A DNA stretch of 64,000 bases, taken from Azospirillum sp. TSA2s. GTDB lineage: Bacteria > Pseudomonadota > Alphaproteobacteria > Azospirillales > Azospirillaceae. The notes beneath the pieces were generated by a model. That model worked only from the letters and a program-made list of their open reading frames with translations. It was not told the origin of the DNA and did no database searches. This document shows, piece after piece, positions 1 to 8,354 of this stretch (position 1 is the stretch's first letter; each line of letters opens with the position of its first letter). Location: positions 586,001 to 650,000 of the forward strand of contig NZ_CP039648.1 of NCBI RefSeq assembly GCF_004923315.1, written 5' to 3'. The position numbers and the translations under genes are program-made.

Positions 1-840
1 CAGGCCGAGCTTCATGCGCTCGCCGGCCAGTTCGCCGTAGCTCAGCGAGCCGAGGCCGGTCAGCATGCGGGCGACGCCCTCGCCCTCCGGCGCCTTGGCG
101 ATGGAAACGCGGGCCTTGCCCTTGGCGGCCCAATCGGCCGTCATCTCGGACAGATCGTCGACCAGCATCTGGGTGGCGACCTTCAGATACTGCGCACGGC
201 GGTCACAGTGGCCGTTGGTGCAGTCCTTGCCCTTGGCATAGTCGGTCGCCTTGCGCTCGCCCGCGCCCGGACCGGTGCCGTGCAGATCCTGGCCCCACAG
301 CAGGAACTCGATGGCGTGATAACCGGTGGCGACGTTCGCCTCGACCTTGCCGGCCTCGTGCAGCTTGTCGGCCAGCAGCTCCTTGGTGATCCTGGTGGCG
401 TCGATGGTCTTGCCGCCGGCCGTGATCTTCGGGTTGGCGATGACGTTCGCCTTGGCGTAGGGGTTGCTCTCGCCGCCGGCATAGCCCTCGTCGACATAGT
501 CGATCAGGCCCTCGTCCAGCGGCCAGGCATTCACCTTGCCTTCCCACTCGTCGACGACGGGATTGCCGAAGCGGAAGGCTTCGGTCTGCATGTACGGAAC
601 GCGGGAGGCCTTCCAGGCTTCGCGCGCCTTCGCCAGCGTCTCCTCGGTCGGGTTGGCGACCAGGGCGTCCACCGCCTTCTTCAGCGCCTTGGCGCCGTTG
701 GTGGCGTCCTGATAGGCGGCATGGGCGATGTCGGCGTAATTCTTCGCCACGTCCTTGTAGGCCGGTCCGGCAGCCTGGGCGGCGAACGGCAGCAGGGCAA
801 CGACGGCTACGGCGGCGAAGCCGGCAGCGCGCTTCGACAT
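1..840 (-). CDS. Imelysin-family (peptidase M75-like) periplasmic iron-related protein, partial
   Basis: The reading frame is open from the ATG at 840 to the left edge, so the C-terminus is missing. The first 23 or so residues form a signal peptide ending in AQAA, which puts the protein in the periplasm. The imelysin signature is clear: a GYHAIEFLLWGQD segment (the family's GxHxxE motif) and, near the edge, GSLSYGELAGERMKLGL. Family members are iron-regulated periplasmic or outer-membrane proteins linked to iron uptake; the precise reaction is unsettled and the peptidase label is historical. A GGAGG Shine-Dalgarno sits just before the ATG. Two Fur-like boxes lie 43-86 bases upstream, which fits iron control. 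At least 280 residues are present; complete members are usually 350-430. Confidence 0.88.
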   Translation of the reverse strand, partial: MSKRAAGFAAVAVVALLPFAAQAAGPAYKDVAKNYADIAHAAYQDATNGAKALKKAVDALVANPTEETLAKAREAWKASRVPYMQTEAFRFGNPVVDEWEGKVNAWPLDEGLIDYVDEGYAGGESNPYAKANVIANPKITAGGKTIDATRITKELLADKLHEAGKVEANVATGYHAIEFLLWGQDLHGTGPGAGERKATDYAKGKDCTNGHCDRRAQYLKVATQMLVDDLSEMTADWAAKGKARVSIAKAPEGEGVARMLTGLGSLSYGELAGERMKLGL

Positions 841-882
841 GGAGGTCTCCTCGAACGTCGGGGTCGGTGTTTGACAGCAAGT

Positions 883-926
883 GCGACTTATTCTCAGCGA
901 ATAACGTCGCGAATCATTCTCACTGT
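883..926 (-). promoter_or_regulatory. Tandem Fur-like boxes upstream of the imelysin gene
   Basis: On the minus strand two related 14-mers, TGAGAATGATTCGC (within 908-926) and TGAGAATAAGTCGC (within 883-904), lie in direct orientation. They resemble the Fur/Irr-type iron boxes of Proteobacteria and sit where a promoter would be for the imelysin gene. The function is inferred from motif and context. Confidence 0.55.
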
Positions 927-1011
927 CAAGCCCTATCCGCGTTGGGGGTACTCGGAAAAGCGCATGCCGCCGGTGCCGCGTCGATCTGTCCCCGCCGCTC
1001 AGCCCAGGCCC

Positions 1012-2169
1012 TCAGCCCAGGCCGAGTGATTGGCCGAGCGCCTGATCCAGGTCGTCGTAAAGGTCTTCGGGCGACTCCAGGCCGACCGACAGGCGCAGCA
1101 GGTCGCCCGGCACGGGGGAGGTCGGGCCTTCAATGCTGGCGCGATGCTCGATCAGGCTCTCCACCCCGCCGAGCGAGGTGGCGCGACGCCAGATGCCGAC
1201 GTGGGCGGCGGTGTCGATGGCGGCCTGGGTGCCGCCCTTCACCCGGATGGACAGCATGCCGCCATAGCCGCCGGTCATCTGGCGGGAGGCGATGCCGTGG
1301 CCGTGGAAGCCGGGCAGGCCGGGATAGAGCACCTCCGCCACCCGCGGATGGGCCGTCAGCCGCTCCGCCAGCGACATCGCCGCAGCGCTCTGCCAGCGGA
1401 CGCGGGCGAACAGGGTGCGCAGGCCGCGCTGCAGAAGCCATGCCTCGAAGCTGCCGAGGATGCCGCCCTGCTGGGTCTGCACCGCCTTGATGCGGCCCCA
1501 GAACTCGTCCTTGCGGGCGGCGGTCAGGGTGCCGGCGACGATGTCCGAATGGCCGTTCAGGTATTTGGTCGCCGAATGCATGACGATGTCGGCGCCCAAC
1601 TCGATCGGCCGGGTCAGCACCGGCGTGGCGACCGTGCTGTCCACCGCCAGCCACGCCCCGGCCTCGTGCGCCAGTTCGGCGACGGCGGCGATGTCGGTGA
1701 CGGTCCACAGCGGGTTGGCCGGGGTCTCGACCCAGACCAGCCGCGTCTGGCCGGGACGGAGTGCGGCGCGCACCGCATCGGTGTCGCTGGTGTCCACCCC
1801 CTCGACCTTCAGCCCCCAGCGGGTGGCGGGGCCATGCACCCAGTTGCGGAAGGCCCAGTACATCACGTCGGGAACCAGCACATGGTCGCCCGGATCCAAC
1901 GCCTGGAACACGGCGGTCGCCGCCGCCATGCCGGAGGCGAACAGCAGCGTGTCCGCGCCCTTTTCCAGTTCGGTGATCGTCCGCGCCGGAATGTCGAAGG
2001 TGGGGTTGTCGGCGCGGGCATAGACCCGGCCGCGGCCGTAGCCGTTGTCGGGATCGCGGACATAGGTGGTGGACGGGTGGATCGGCGGAATGACCGCGCC
2101 GCTGGCCGCGTCCTCAAAGCCCAGGGCGCCGGCAGCGATGGTTTCGGGACGGTGGGGACGGTCGGTCAT
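1012..2169 (-). CDS. PLP-dependent trans-sulfuration enzyme (cystathionine beta-lyase / gamma-synthase family)
   Basis: 385 residues, the usual size for the Cys/Met metabolism PLP enzyme family, which acts in the cytoplasm on cystathionine, homocysteine or O-acylhomoserine. The N-terminal part has the family pattern PPIHPSTTYVR followed by YARADNPTFD. The cofactor lysine lies in SATKYLNGHSD, and the preceding VDSTVATPVLTRP segment is typical. The ATG at 2169 has a GGAG about 10 bases upstream. Sequence alone does not separate beta-lyase, gamma-synthase and gamma-lyase, so no symbol is given. It stands alone, divergent from the kinase gene at 2356, with no sulfur genes adjacent. Confidence 0.85.
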   Translation of the reverse strand: MTDRPHRPETIAAGALGFEDAASGAVIPPIHPSTTYVRDPDNGYGRGRVYARADNPTFDIPARTITELEKGADTLLFASGMAAATAVFQALDPGDHVLVPDVMYWAFRNWVHGPATRWGLKVEGVDTSDTDAVRAALRPGQTRLVWVETPANPLWTVTDIAAVAELAHEAGAWLAVDSTVATPVLTRPIELGADIVMHSATKYLNGHSDIVAGTLTAARKDEFWGRIKAVQTQQGGILGSFEAWLLQRGLRTLFARVRWQSAAAMSLAERLTAHPRVAEVLYPGLPGFHGHGIASRQMTGGYGGMLSIRVKGGTQAAIDTAAHVGIWRRATSLGGVESLIEHRASIEGPTSPVPGDLLRLSVGLESPEDLYDDLDQALGQSLGLG

Positions 2170-2355
2170 TGCCGCGGCACTCCGGGATCGGGCGTGAAGG
2201 GGGCGTCAAGGATACGTCCACCGATCACACGGGCGCAACGTCCCAGCAGATAGCTGGCAGGCTATCGGCCTAGCCAAGCGGCCAATTGAACGGAATAGCC
2301 GAAAAACGTATCTAAACGAAGACGTCGCATCGGGACGCCCTGACGGAGAAGAGCT

Positions 2356-4791
2356 TTGCCCCCCAGCGACATCGGCACCGGACAACACTTGTCGTTGCGG
2401 GACAGCGTCGTCGGCTCCCTCGTTGCCGATTTCGATTGGTCGAACACATGCCTCGGACCTATCGAGAGTTGGGCCGGCAGCCTGAGAACGATCGTCGACC
2501 TGATCGTCCATTCTCCGATCCCGATGGTGCTGATGTGGGGTCCGGAACACCGGATGATCTACAATGATGGATACGCCCTGATCGCCGGTGGCAAGCATCC
2601 GCAGGCGCTGGGCGGCACCGTGCCGGGCATTTGGCCGGAGATCTGGGACTGGAACCGCCGGATTCTGGAAAAGGGCTTCCGGGGAGAGGTGCAGACCCAC
2701 ACCGGGCATCTCTTCATGCTGGAACGCAACGGCCCGGCGGAGGAGGTGTGGTGCGACCTGTTCTACAGCCCGGTGCCGGACGAATCCGGACGGGTGGCCG
2801 GCGTGCTGTGCACCGTCATCGAGACGACGGATCGCGTGAAGGCGATGCAGGCGACCGAACGGAGCGAGGCCCGCCTTCGCCGCACCCAGGAGGCCGGGCA
2901 GGTCGGGGGTTTCGAACTGGATCTCGCCACGGAACGAATCGAAGGATCGGACATGTTCTTCGCCCTGTGGGGGCTGCCGCCCATGAGGTCGGCGCCGTCC
3001 TCGCAGTTCCGCGATCTGGTTCATGCGGACGACCGCTGGATGGTGGCCGATACTCTGCGCAGCGTCGATGAGGCGCCACAACTGTTCGCCGAATACCGGA
3101 TCCGCCGCGCCGACAACGGGGAGGAGCGCTGGATCGCCCGGCGGGCCAGCTTCGAATCCGATGCCGATGGCCGCCCGGCCCGGCTGGTCGGAACCCTGCA
3201 CGACATCACCGACCTGAAGCGGGCAGAGATTGCGCTTCGCCGCCTGAACGGCGATCTGGAAGAGCGGGTGTCCCAGCGCACCCGCGAGCGCGACCGCATC
3301 TGGACGGTGTCGCAGGACCTGCTGTGCGTGGCCGACCGGACCGGCGCGATTCTCAGCATCAATCCGGCCTGGACGCGCACGCTCGGCTGGGAGGAGGAGG
3401 AGATCGTCGGCCACCGCACCCAGTGGATGGAGCATCCCGACGACCAGAACCGCACGGCGGCGGAATTGATGCGGCTGGCGCAGGGCGAGACCACGCTGCG
3501 GTTCGAGAACCGCTTCCGCTGCAAAGACGGCGGCCATCGCTGGCTGTCCTGGACCGCGGTCCCGGCGGAGGGGTATCTCTACTGCGTCGCGCGCGACGTC
3601 ACCGCGGAACGGGAACGCGATGCCGAGTTGGAGCATGCCCGCGACCTGCTGCGCCAGAGCCAGAAGATGGAGGCCATCGGCCAGCTGACCGGCGGCATTG
3701 CCCATGATTTCAACAACCTGTTGCAGGCGGTGTCCGGCTGTCTGCAGATGATCGGCCGACGCGCCGGCGGGCAGCCCGGCATTCCGCAGTTGCTTGACGC
3801 CGGGCGGCAGGCGGTGGACCGCGGCGCGCGTCTGGTCCAGCAGTTGATGGCCTTCGCCCGCAAGCAGAGCCTGCGCCCCGAGCCGTTCGACCTGCGCAAC
3901 CGGCTGCTGGGCATGAACGGCCTGCTGGAACGCGCCTTGCGCGCCGATATCCATGTGTCGATGGAGCTGGCGCCCGGCCTGTGGGGCGCCGAAGCCGATC
4001 CGGTCCAGTTCGAACTCGCCGTGCTCAACCTCGCGGTCAATGCGCGCGATGCCATGCCGGGCGGTGGCCGCCTGATCGTCTCCGCTGCGAATGTGACGTT
4101 GAAAGAGCGCACGCCGGACGGGCTGTCCGGCGACTATGTCCGCATCCGCGTGTCCGACACCGGGACCGGCATGCCGCCCGACATCGCCGCCCGGGTCTTC
4201 GAGCCCTTCTTCACCACCAAGGAGGTGGGCAAGGGAACCGGGCTCGGCCTGTCGCAGGTCTATGGCTTCGCCCGCCAGTCGGGCGGCACGGCATCGGTGG
4301 AAAGCCGGCCAGGAGAGGGGACGGTCGTCACCCTGCTGCTTCCGCGCGCACAGCAGGTCGCCATCGAACCCGGCATCGTTGCCGAGCGCACGGCCTCACC
4401 CGGACACGGTGTCCGCATCCTGCTGGTGGAGGACGATCTGGTGGTTGCGTCGGTGGTCAGTGCGGCGCTGACCGACATGGGCTATGCCGTCGCCCATGCC
4501 GCGACCGGGCGCGAAGCTCTGGATCGCCTGCGAAATGGCGAGGCGGCGGACCTGCTCTGCACGGACGTGGTGATGCCGGGTCCCGTCAATGGCGTGGAAC
4601 TGGCGCGGGAGGCGCAAAAGCTGCGCTCCGGCCTGCCGGTCGTGCTGACCACCGGCTATGCCGAAGGTGTCGGCGGCATGGACGGCTTCCGCGTGCTGGC
4701 AAAGCCCTATCGCATCGAGGATCTGGCCGCCGCCATCGAAGCCGAACTGGGCACGCTCGAAGACGGCGGACCCTACAGGATTCAGGCGTAG
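2356..4791 (+). CDS. Hybrid sensor histidine kinase with PAS repeats and C-terminal receiver
   Basis: 811 residues, no membrane segment, so a soluble cytoplasmic kinase. There are about three PAS-type sensor modules (roughly 30-155, 165-290 and 310-430), joined by a short coiled-coil with [12 protein letters not shown]. The HisKA phosphorylation site is His450 in IAHDFNNLL. The ATPase domain follows with N, G1 and G2 boxes ([25 protein letters not shown]). The receiver domain has its phospho-acceptor Asp737 in CTDVVMPG. The start is a TTG with GGAGAAG in front; no ATG lies nearby. The signal and output partner are not evident: no response regulator gene is adjacent. The 3' end overlaps the convergent AbrB-type gene by 10 bases. 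Confidence 0.9.
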   Translation: MPPSDIGTGQHLSLRDSVVGSLVADFDWSNTCLGPIESWAGSLRTIVDLIVHSPIPMVLMWGPEHRMIYNDGYALIAGGKHPQALGGTVPGIWPEIWDWNRRILEKGFRGEVQTHTGHLFMLERNGPAEEVWCDLFYSPVPDESGRVAGVLCTVIETTDRVKAMQATERSEARLRRTQEAGQVGGFELDLATERIEGSDMFFALWGLPPMRSAPSSQFRDLVHADDRWMVADTLRSVDEAPQLFAEYRIRRADNGEERWIARRASFESDADGRPARLVGTLHDITDLKRAEIALRRLNGDLEERVSQRTRERDRIWTVSQDLLCVADRTGAILSINPAWTRTLGWEEEEIVGHRTQWMEHPDDQNRTAAELMRLAQGETTLRFENRFRCKDGGHRWLSWTAVPAEGYLYCVARDVTAERERDAELEHARDLLRQSQKMEAIGQLTGGIAHDFNNLLQAVSGCLQMIGRRAGGQPGIPQLLDAGRQAVDRGARLVQQLMAFARKQSLRPEPFDLRNRLLGMNGLLERALRADIHVSMELAPGLWGAEADPVQFELAVLNLAVNARDAMPGGGRLIVSAANVTLKERTPDGLSGDYVRIRVSDTGTGMPPDIAARVFEPFFTTKEVGKGTGLGLSQVYGFARQSGGTASVESRPGEGTVVTLLLPRAQQVAIEPGIVAERTASPGHGVRILLVEDDLVVASVVSAALTDMGYAVAHAATGREALDRLRNGEAADLLCTDVVMPGPVNGVELAREAQKLRSGLPVVLTTGYAEGVGGMDGFRVLAKPYRIEDLAAAIEAELGTLEDGGPYRIQA

Positions 4792-5864
4792 CGCGCGATC
4801 AGGCGGGCCAGCGGCGGGCCGGACAGCACCACCACGAACAGCCGCAAGGTCTGCAACGCCAGCACCAGCGGCAAATCCACCCCGGTTCCCAGCGCGATAA
4901 CCACCACGGAATCGAGCCCGCCCGGGCTGGTTGCGAGGAAGGCGGTCAGCGGATCGGTCGGCAGCAGCGTGACCAGCACCCAGGCCGACAGGCTGCACAG
5001 CGCGATCATCAGCCCGGTCGACAGCAGCATCTGCGGCACGGCGCGCATCGCGTGGCGCAGCACCTCGCGGGTGAAGCGCAGGCCGATGCTCCAGCCGATG
5101 ACGGTGTAGGTGACGGTCAGCAGCAGGTGCGGCAGTTGCAGGGTCACACCGGCGCCGGCCTGGACCAGCGCGCCCAGGACCATCGGCACCAGAAGCGCGC
5201 CCGAGGGAATGCGGAAGCGCTGCCCAATCCAGCCGCCTACACCCGCGACCAGCAGCGTCGCCGCCAGCCCGCGCAGGTCCAACGCCTCCACCGGCGCCAC
5301 CGGCAGGGCGCCGCCGTCCGGGGCGGCGGTCAGCGCGTGTGTGACCAGCGAGGCGCTGAGCACCACCAGCACCACGCGCAGATACTGCATCACTGCCACC
5401 AGCCGCGCGTCCGCCCCGTATTCCCCGGCCATCGCGACCATGGCGGCGGCTGCACCCGGCGACACGCCCCAGGCCGCGGTGGTTCCGGGCAGGCTGCCGT
5501 AGCGGACGAACAGCCAGCCGACGATGCCGCTGACCAGCACCGTCAGCCCGACGGTTCCCAGCATCAGCGGCCAGTTCCGCGCGATGGACAGCAGGATCGA
5601 CGAGGTGACGGCATGGGCGACGAGGCAGCCGATGATCGCCTGCGCCATGGTGAAGCCCGAAGGCGGCACCCGGATGGAGGCTCCGCCGACACCGAGCGCG
5701 ATGGCCCCGATCATCGGCCCGATCAGCCAGGCCGCCGGCAGCCATACCGCTTCCAGTCCCAACGTCACCGCCGCCGACAGGGCAAGCAGGCCCGCCCATT
5801 GCGCCACCGTTCGCGCGCGGAGCTTCGGCCAGCCCCCCTCCGCCCCGTCCCTTTTCCCGACCAC
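4782..5864 (-). CDS. AbrB-family (duplicated AbrB/AmoA-like) integral membrane protein
   Basis: 360 residues made of about ten hydrophobic segments in two similar halves, each opening with the small-residue pattern seen in the AbrB duplication family (AAWLIGPMIGA in the first half, SGALLVPMVLGALV in the second). The first half also contains GVSPGAAAAMVAMAGEYGAD, a conserved family stretch. These are inner-membrane proteins of poorly known function, sometimes annotated as ammonia monooxygenase-like or as regulators; evidence for either is weak. The start is a GTG with AGGT upstream. A Fur-like 14-mer lies 14-27 bases before the start, so iron regulation is possible. It overlaps the convergent kinase gene by 10 bases. 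Confidence 0.82.
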   Translation of the reverse strand: MVGKRDGAEGGWPKLRARTVAQWAGLLALSAAVTLGLEAVWLPAAWLIGPMIGAIALGVGGASIRVPPSGFTMAQAIIGCLVAHAVTSSILLSIARNWPLMLGTVGLTVLVSGIVGWLFVRYGSLPGTTAAWGVSPGAAAAMVAMAGEYGADARLVAVMQYLRVVLVVLSASLVTHALTAAPDGGALPVAPVEALDLRGLAATLLVAGVGGWIGQRFRIPSGALLVPMVLGALVQAGAGVTLQLPHLLLTVTYTVIGWSIGLRFTREVLRHAMRAVPQMLLSTGLMIALCSLSAWVLVTLLPTDPLTAFLATSPGGLDSVVVIALGTGVDLPLVLALQTLRLFVVVLSGPPLARLIARYA

Positions 5865-5877
5865 GAACTCTTACCTG

Positions 5878-5891
5878 TGCGAATGATTTGC
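5878..5891 (-). promoter_or_regulatory. Fur-like box directly upstream of the AbrB-type gene
   Basis: TGCGAATGATTTGC on the plus strand is a near palindrome. It differs at two positions from the box TGAGAATGATTCGC in front of the imelysin gene at 840. It lies just upstream of the ribosome binding site of the gene starting at 5864, where a repressor would block transcription. The function is inference. Confidence 0.4.
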
Positions 5892-5965
5892 GTCACCGGC
5901 ATGCTGCCTGCCGCCGGCCTTGCCCGTCCAGCAGGCGAACGGGCGCGGCAGCCATGCGCGGCGGA

Positions 5966-7327
5966 TCAGCGGGCGGTGCGGATGCGGGTCAGGAAATCGC
6001 CGACGCCGCGGTTCAGGTCGTCCGCCTGCCGGTGCAGCAGACCGGCGGCGGCCAGCACCTCCTGCGCGATTCCGCCGGTCTCCGACGAGGATTGCGTCAC
6101 CTGACCGATGGAGTCGGTGACCCGGCGGGTGCCGACCGCGACCTCCTGCACGTTCCGGGTGATTTCCTGGGTCGCGGCGGTCTGCTGTTCCACCGTGGCG
6201 GCGACGGTGGTGACGATCTCGTTGATGTGGGTGATGGTGCGGCCGACCGCGTGAATCGCCTCGGCGGCATTGCCGGCGGCGCTCTGCATGCCGGCGATCT
6301 GGCTGGAGATGTCCTCCGTCGCCTTGGCGGTCTGGTTGGCGAGGTGCTTCACCTCGTTGGCGACGACGGCGAAGCCCTTGCCCGCCTCGCCGGCCCGCGC
6401 CGCCTCGATGGTGGCGTTCAGGGCCAGGAGATTTGTCTGGCTGGCGATGTTGCTGATCAGCTTGACCACGTCGCCGATGCGCTTGGCCTCCTCGACCAAC
6501 CCGCTGACGGTGCTCTTCGTCCGCTCCGCCTCGTCGACGGCGGAGGAGGAGATGCGGGACGATTCGGTGACGTGGCGGCTGATGTCGGAGATGGAGATCG
6601 AGAGCTGTTCGGTCGCCGCGGCCACCGTCTGCATGCTGGACGAGGTGACTTCGGTTTCCGACGCCACGTCGGAGGAACGGCGGCTGGTGCTGGTGGCGAT
6701 CTCCGACATGCGCTGGGCATGGGCCTGCATCTGGTTGGAGGCGGCGACAGTGCCCTCCACGATGCCTTTCACGCTGTCCTCGAACGTGCCGGCGAGCCGG
6801 TCGAGCGTGGCGCGCTTGCTCTCCTCCTCCGCCTCGCGATAGGTCTCCAGAAGCAGCTCGATGTCGAACCACGCGATCTTGTTCAGCGTTTCCAACTGGG
6901 CGGCGCGGGTGCGGCGGGCGGCGGCGCCGAACAGGTTGGCGGCCAGACCGTCGTCGCCGCCGGTGAGGCCAAGCTCGCGGGCGATGTTGGAACTGACGAC
7001 GTAATGGCAGATCGACACCGCATAGGCCGGAACGCCGTTCCGATAGAACAGGGTCGCGAGCCGTTTCGCGGAGTCGGCGAACTCGGCATCGATCCGACCG
7101 GACGCGGCCCGCGTCCAGTGGTCCAGCCGGGCGGCGTGCACGTCGGGACGCTTCAGCGCCGCCTGGATTTCGGGCCAGGCGTCGAAATGCCGGTGCCATT
7201 GCTCGAGAAGCGTGGGAAGCCGCCGCTCCGCAAATTCGCGGTTCCCCCGGAGCCGGGCCAGATCGTCATTGGTGATGGAGAAGGTGGAAAGTCGCTTCGT
7301 CTGCGAATCTGTCAGCTCGACGGTCAT
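5966..7327 (-). CDS. Globin-coupled-type methyl-accepting chemotaxis protein (soluble), haem ligand apparently lost
   Basis: 453 residues with no transmembrane segment. Residues 1-170 align by eye with the protoglobin sensor of HemAT-type aerotaxis receptors, including HWTRAASGRIDAEF. The C-terminal half is a standard chemoreceptor signalling domain with the hairpin region NLLALNATIEAARAGEAGKGF followed by AVVANEVKHLANQTAKATEDIS. At the position of the proximal haem histidine in the RIARVHLRIG pattern of HemAT, this protein has Phe94 (RLATLFYRNG). A histidine at 108 in the next helix is a possible but non-standard substitute. It may therefore be a non-haem globin-fold sensor, or bind haem differently. 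No che genes are adjacent. Confidence 0.87.
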   Translation of the reverse strand: MTVELTDSQTKRLSTFSITNDDLARLRGNREFAERRLPTLLEQWHRHFDAWPEIQAALKRPDVHAARLDHWTRAASGRIDAEFADSAKRLATLFYRNGVPAYAVSICHYVVSSNIARELGLTGGDDGLAANLFGAAARRTRAAQLETLNKIAWFDIELLLETYREAEEESKRATLDRLAGTFEDSVKGIVEGTVAASNQMQAHAQRMSEIATSTSRRSSDVASETEVTSSSMQTVAAATEQLSISISDISRHVTESSRISSSAVDEAERTKSTVSGLVEEAKRIGDVVKLISNIASQTNLLALNATIEAARAGEAGKGFAVVANEVKHLANQTAKATEDISSQIAGMQSAAGNAAEAIHAVGRTITHINEIVTTVAATVEQQTAATQEITRNVQEVAVGTRRVTDSIGQVTQSSSETGGIAQEVLAAAGLLHRQADDLNRGVGDFLTRIRTAR

Positions 7328-7512
7328 GATTTTGGACGATCCTCGGTTCAGGTGCCTCTCAAGGATCGTTCTACGTTACGAAACGTCTTCTGGATCGCCC
7401 GCCGAGGGCGTCTGGCGCCCTCATTTTCATCATACCCCCATATGTCTAAGAAAGAGTGCAGCGGCCGATCATAGACGGGCGACCGCCCATGAGCCCGCGC
7501 ACCTTCGGCCTA

Positions 7513-8130
7513 TCATGAGGGTCGCGGGCGCAGGCCGTTCAGCAGAAGGGCGATGGACTGGCGGGAAATCTCCGCCGGGTCCAAATCGCCGTCCGGGCGG
7601 TACCAGCGCGCGACCCAGCTGAGCGCGCCCGACAGGGTGAAGGCGGCGATCTTCGGATCGCAGGGGGCGATGCTGCCCTCGGCGATGCCGCGCTCGATCA
7701 GGCTGCGGAATTTCAGGTCGATGCGGCGCTTCAGGCCGCGCAGGGTGCGGCGGCTCTCCTCGGTCAGCGGCTCCTCGCCGACACGGATCACGCACATGCC
7801 GAAATCCATGGTGACGATGCCGACATAGGTGGTCATCACCGCCACCAGCTCGTCATAGGCACTGCCGCCATGGCCGATCACTTCGCTCGATGCGCTGTCG
7901 AGCAGTTCCAGCCCGATCCGCACGCACTCGAACAGGATCTCCTCCTTGTTCTTCACATAGTAATAGATCGTCGGCTTGGTGACGTTCAGCCGTCGGGCGA
8001 TATCGTCCAGCGAGGTGGCGTGATAGCCAAGCTCGTTGAACGCCTGCGCCGCGGTTCGCAGCACGGCGATCCGCTTTTCCTCGCGCTCGCTGCGGCGGTC
8101 GGCGGCGGTCTTCCATGGCGACTCCGACAT
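7513..8130 (-). CDS. TetR-family transcriptional regulator
   Basis: About 205 residues. The N-terminal helix-turn-helix is plain (AFNELGYHATSLDDIARRLNVTKPTIYYYVKNKEEIL), and a variable ligand-binding domain follows. It is divergent from the acyl-CoA synthetase/acyl-CoA dehydrogenase pair starting at 8355, so it is probably the acyl-CoA-responsive repressor of that pair; this is inference from position. I chose the ATG at 8130, which has GGGAG about 10 bases upstream. An upstream in-frame ATG at 8154 would add eight residues. Confidence 0.87.
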   Translation of the reverse strand: MSESPWKTAADRRSEREEKRIAVLRTAAQAFNELGYHATSLDDIARRLNVTKPTIYYYVKNKEEILFECVRIGLELLDSASSEVIGHGGSAYDELVAVMTTYVGIVTMDFGMCVIRVGEEPLTEESRRTLRGLKRRIDLKFRSLIERGIAEGSIAPCDPKIAAFTLSGALSWVARWYRPDGDLDPAEISRQSIALLLNGLRPRPS

Positions 8131-8248
8131 GCGGCGTTGGCTCCCTTCGATCATTGTCCTGCGTTCCTGCCCATCGCTTTCCCACTTGCCGGTGCCTATG
8201 TCCAGGGGCAGCGTTCATCCGTTCGTTCAGCAAACTTGTTTCCCTTCC

Positions 8249-8260
8249 TACTTTCAAGTA
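8249..8260. promoter_or_regulatory. Candidate operator palindrome in the tetR/acyl-CoA synthetase divergent region
   Basis: TACTTTCAAGTA is a 5-2-5 inverted repeat in the AT-richer centre of the divergent intergenic region. It is a plausible TetR site controlling both genes, supported only by symmetry and position. Confidence 0.3.
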
Positions 8261-8354
8261 ACTTAGGTTCCAGTCAGTAAAAAAGAAATCCGGCCGCGCC
8301 CGTGCATCGGTGAGCAGCGCCGGTCGCGAAAACCTGAAAACCGGGAGGACACGC

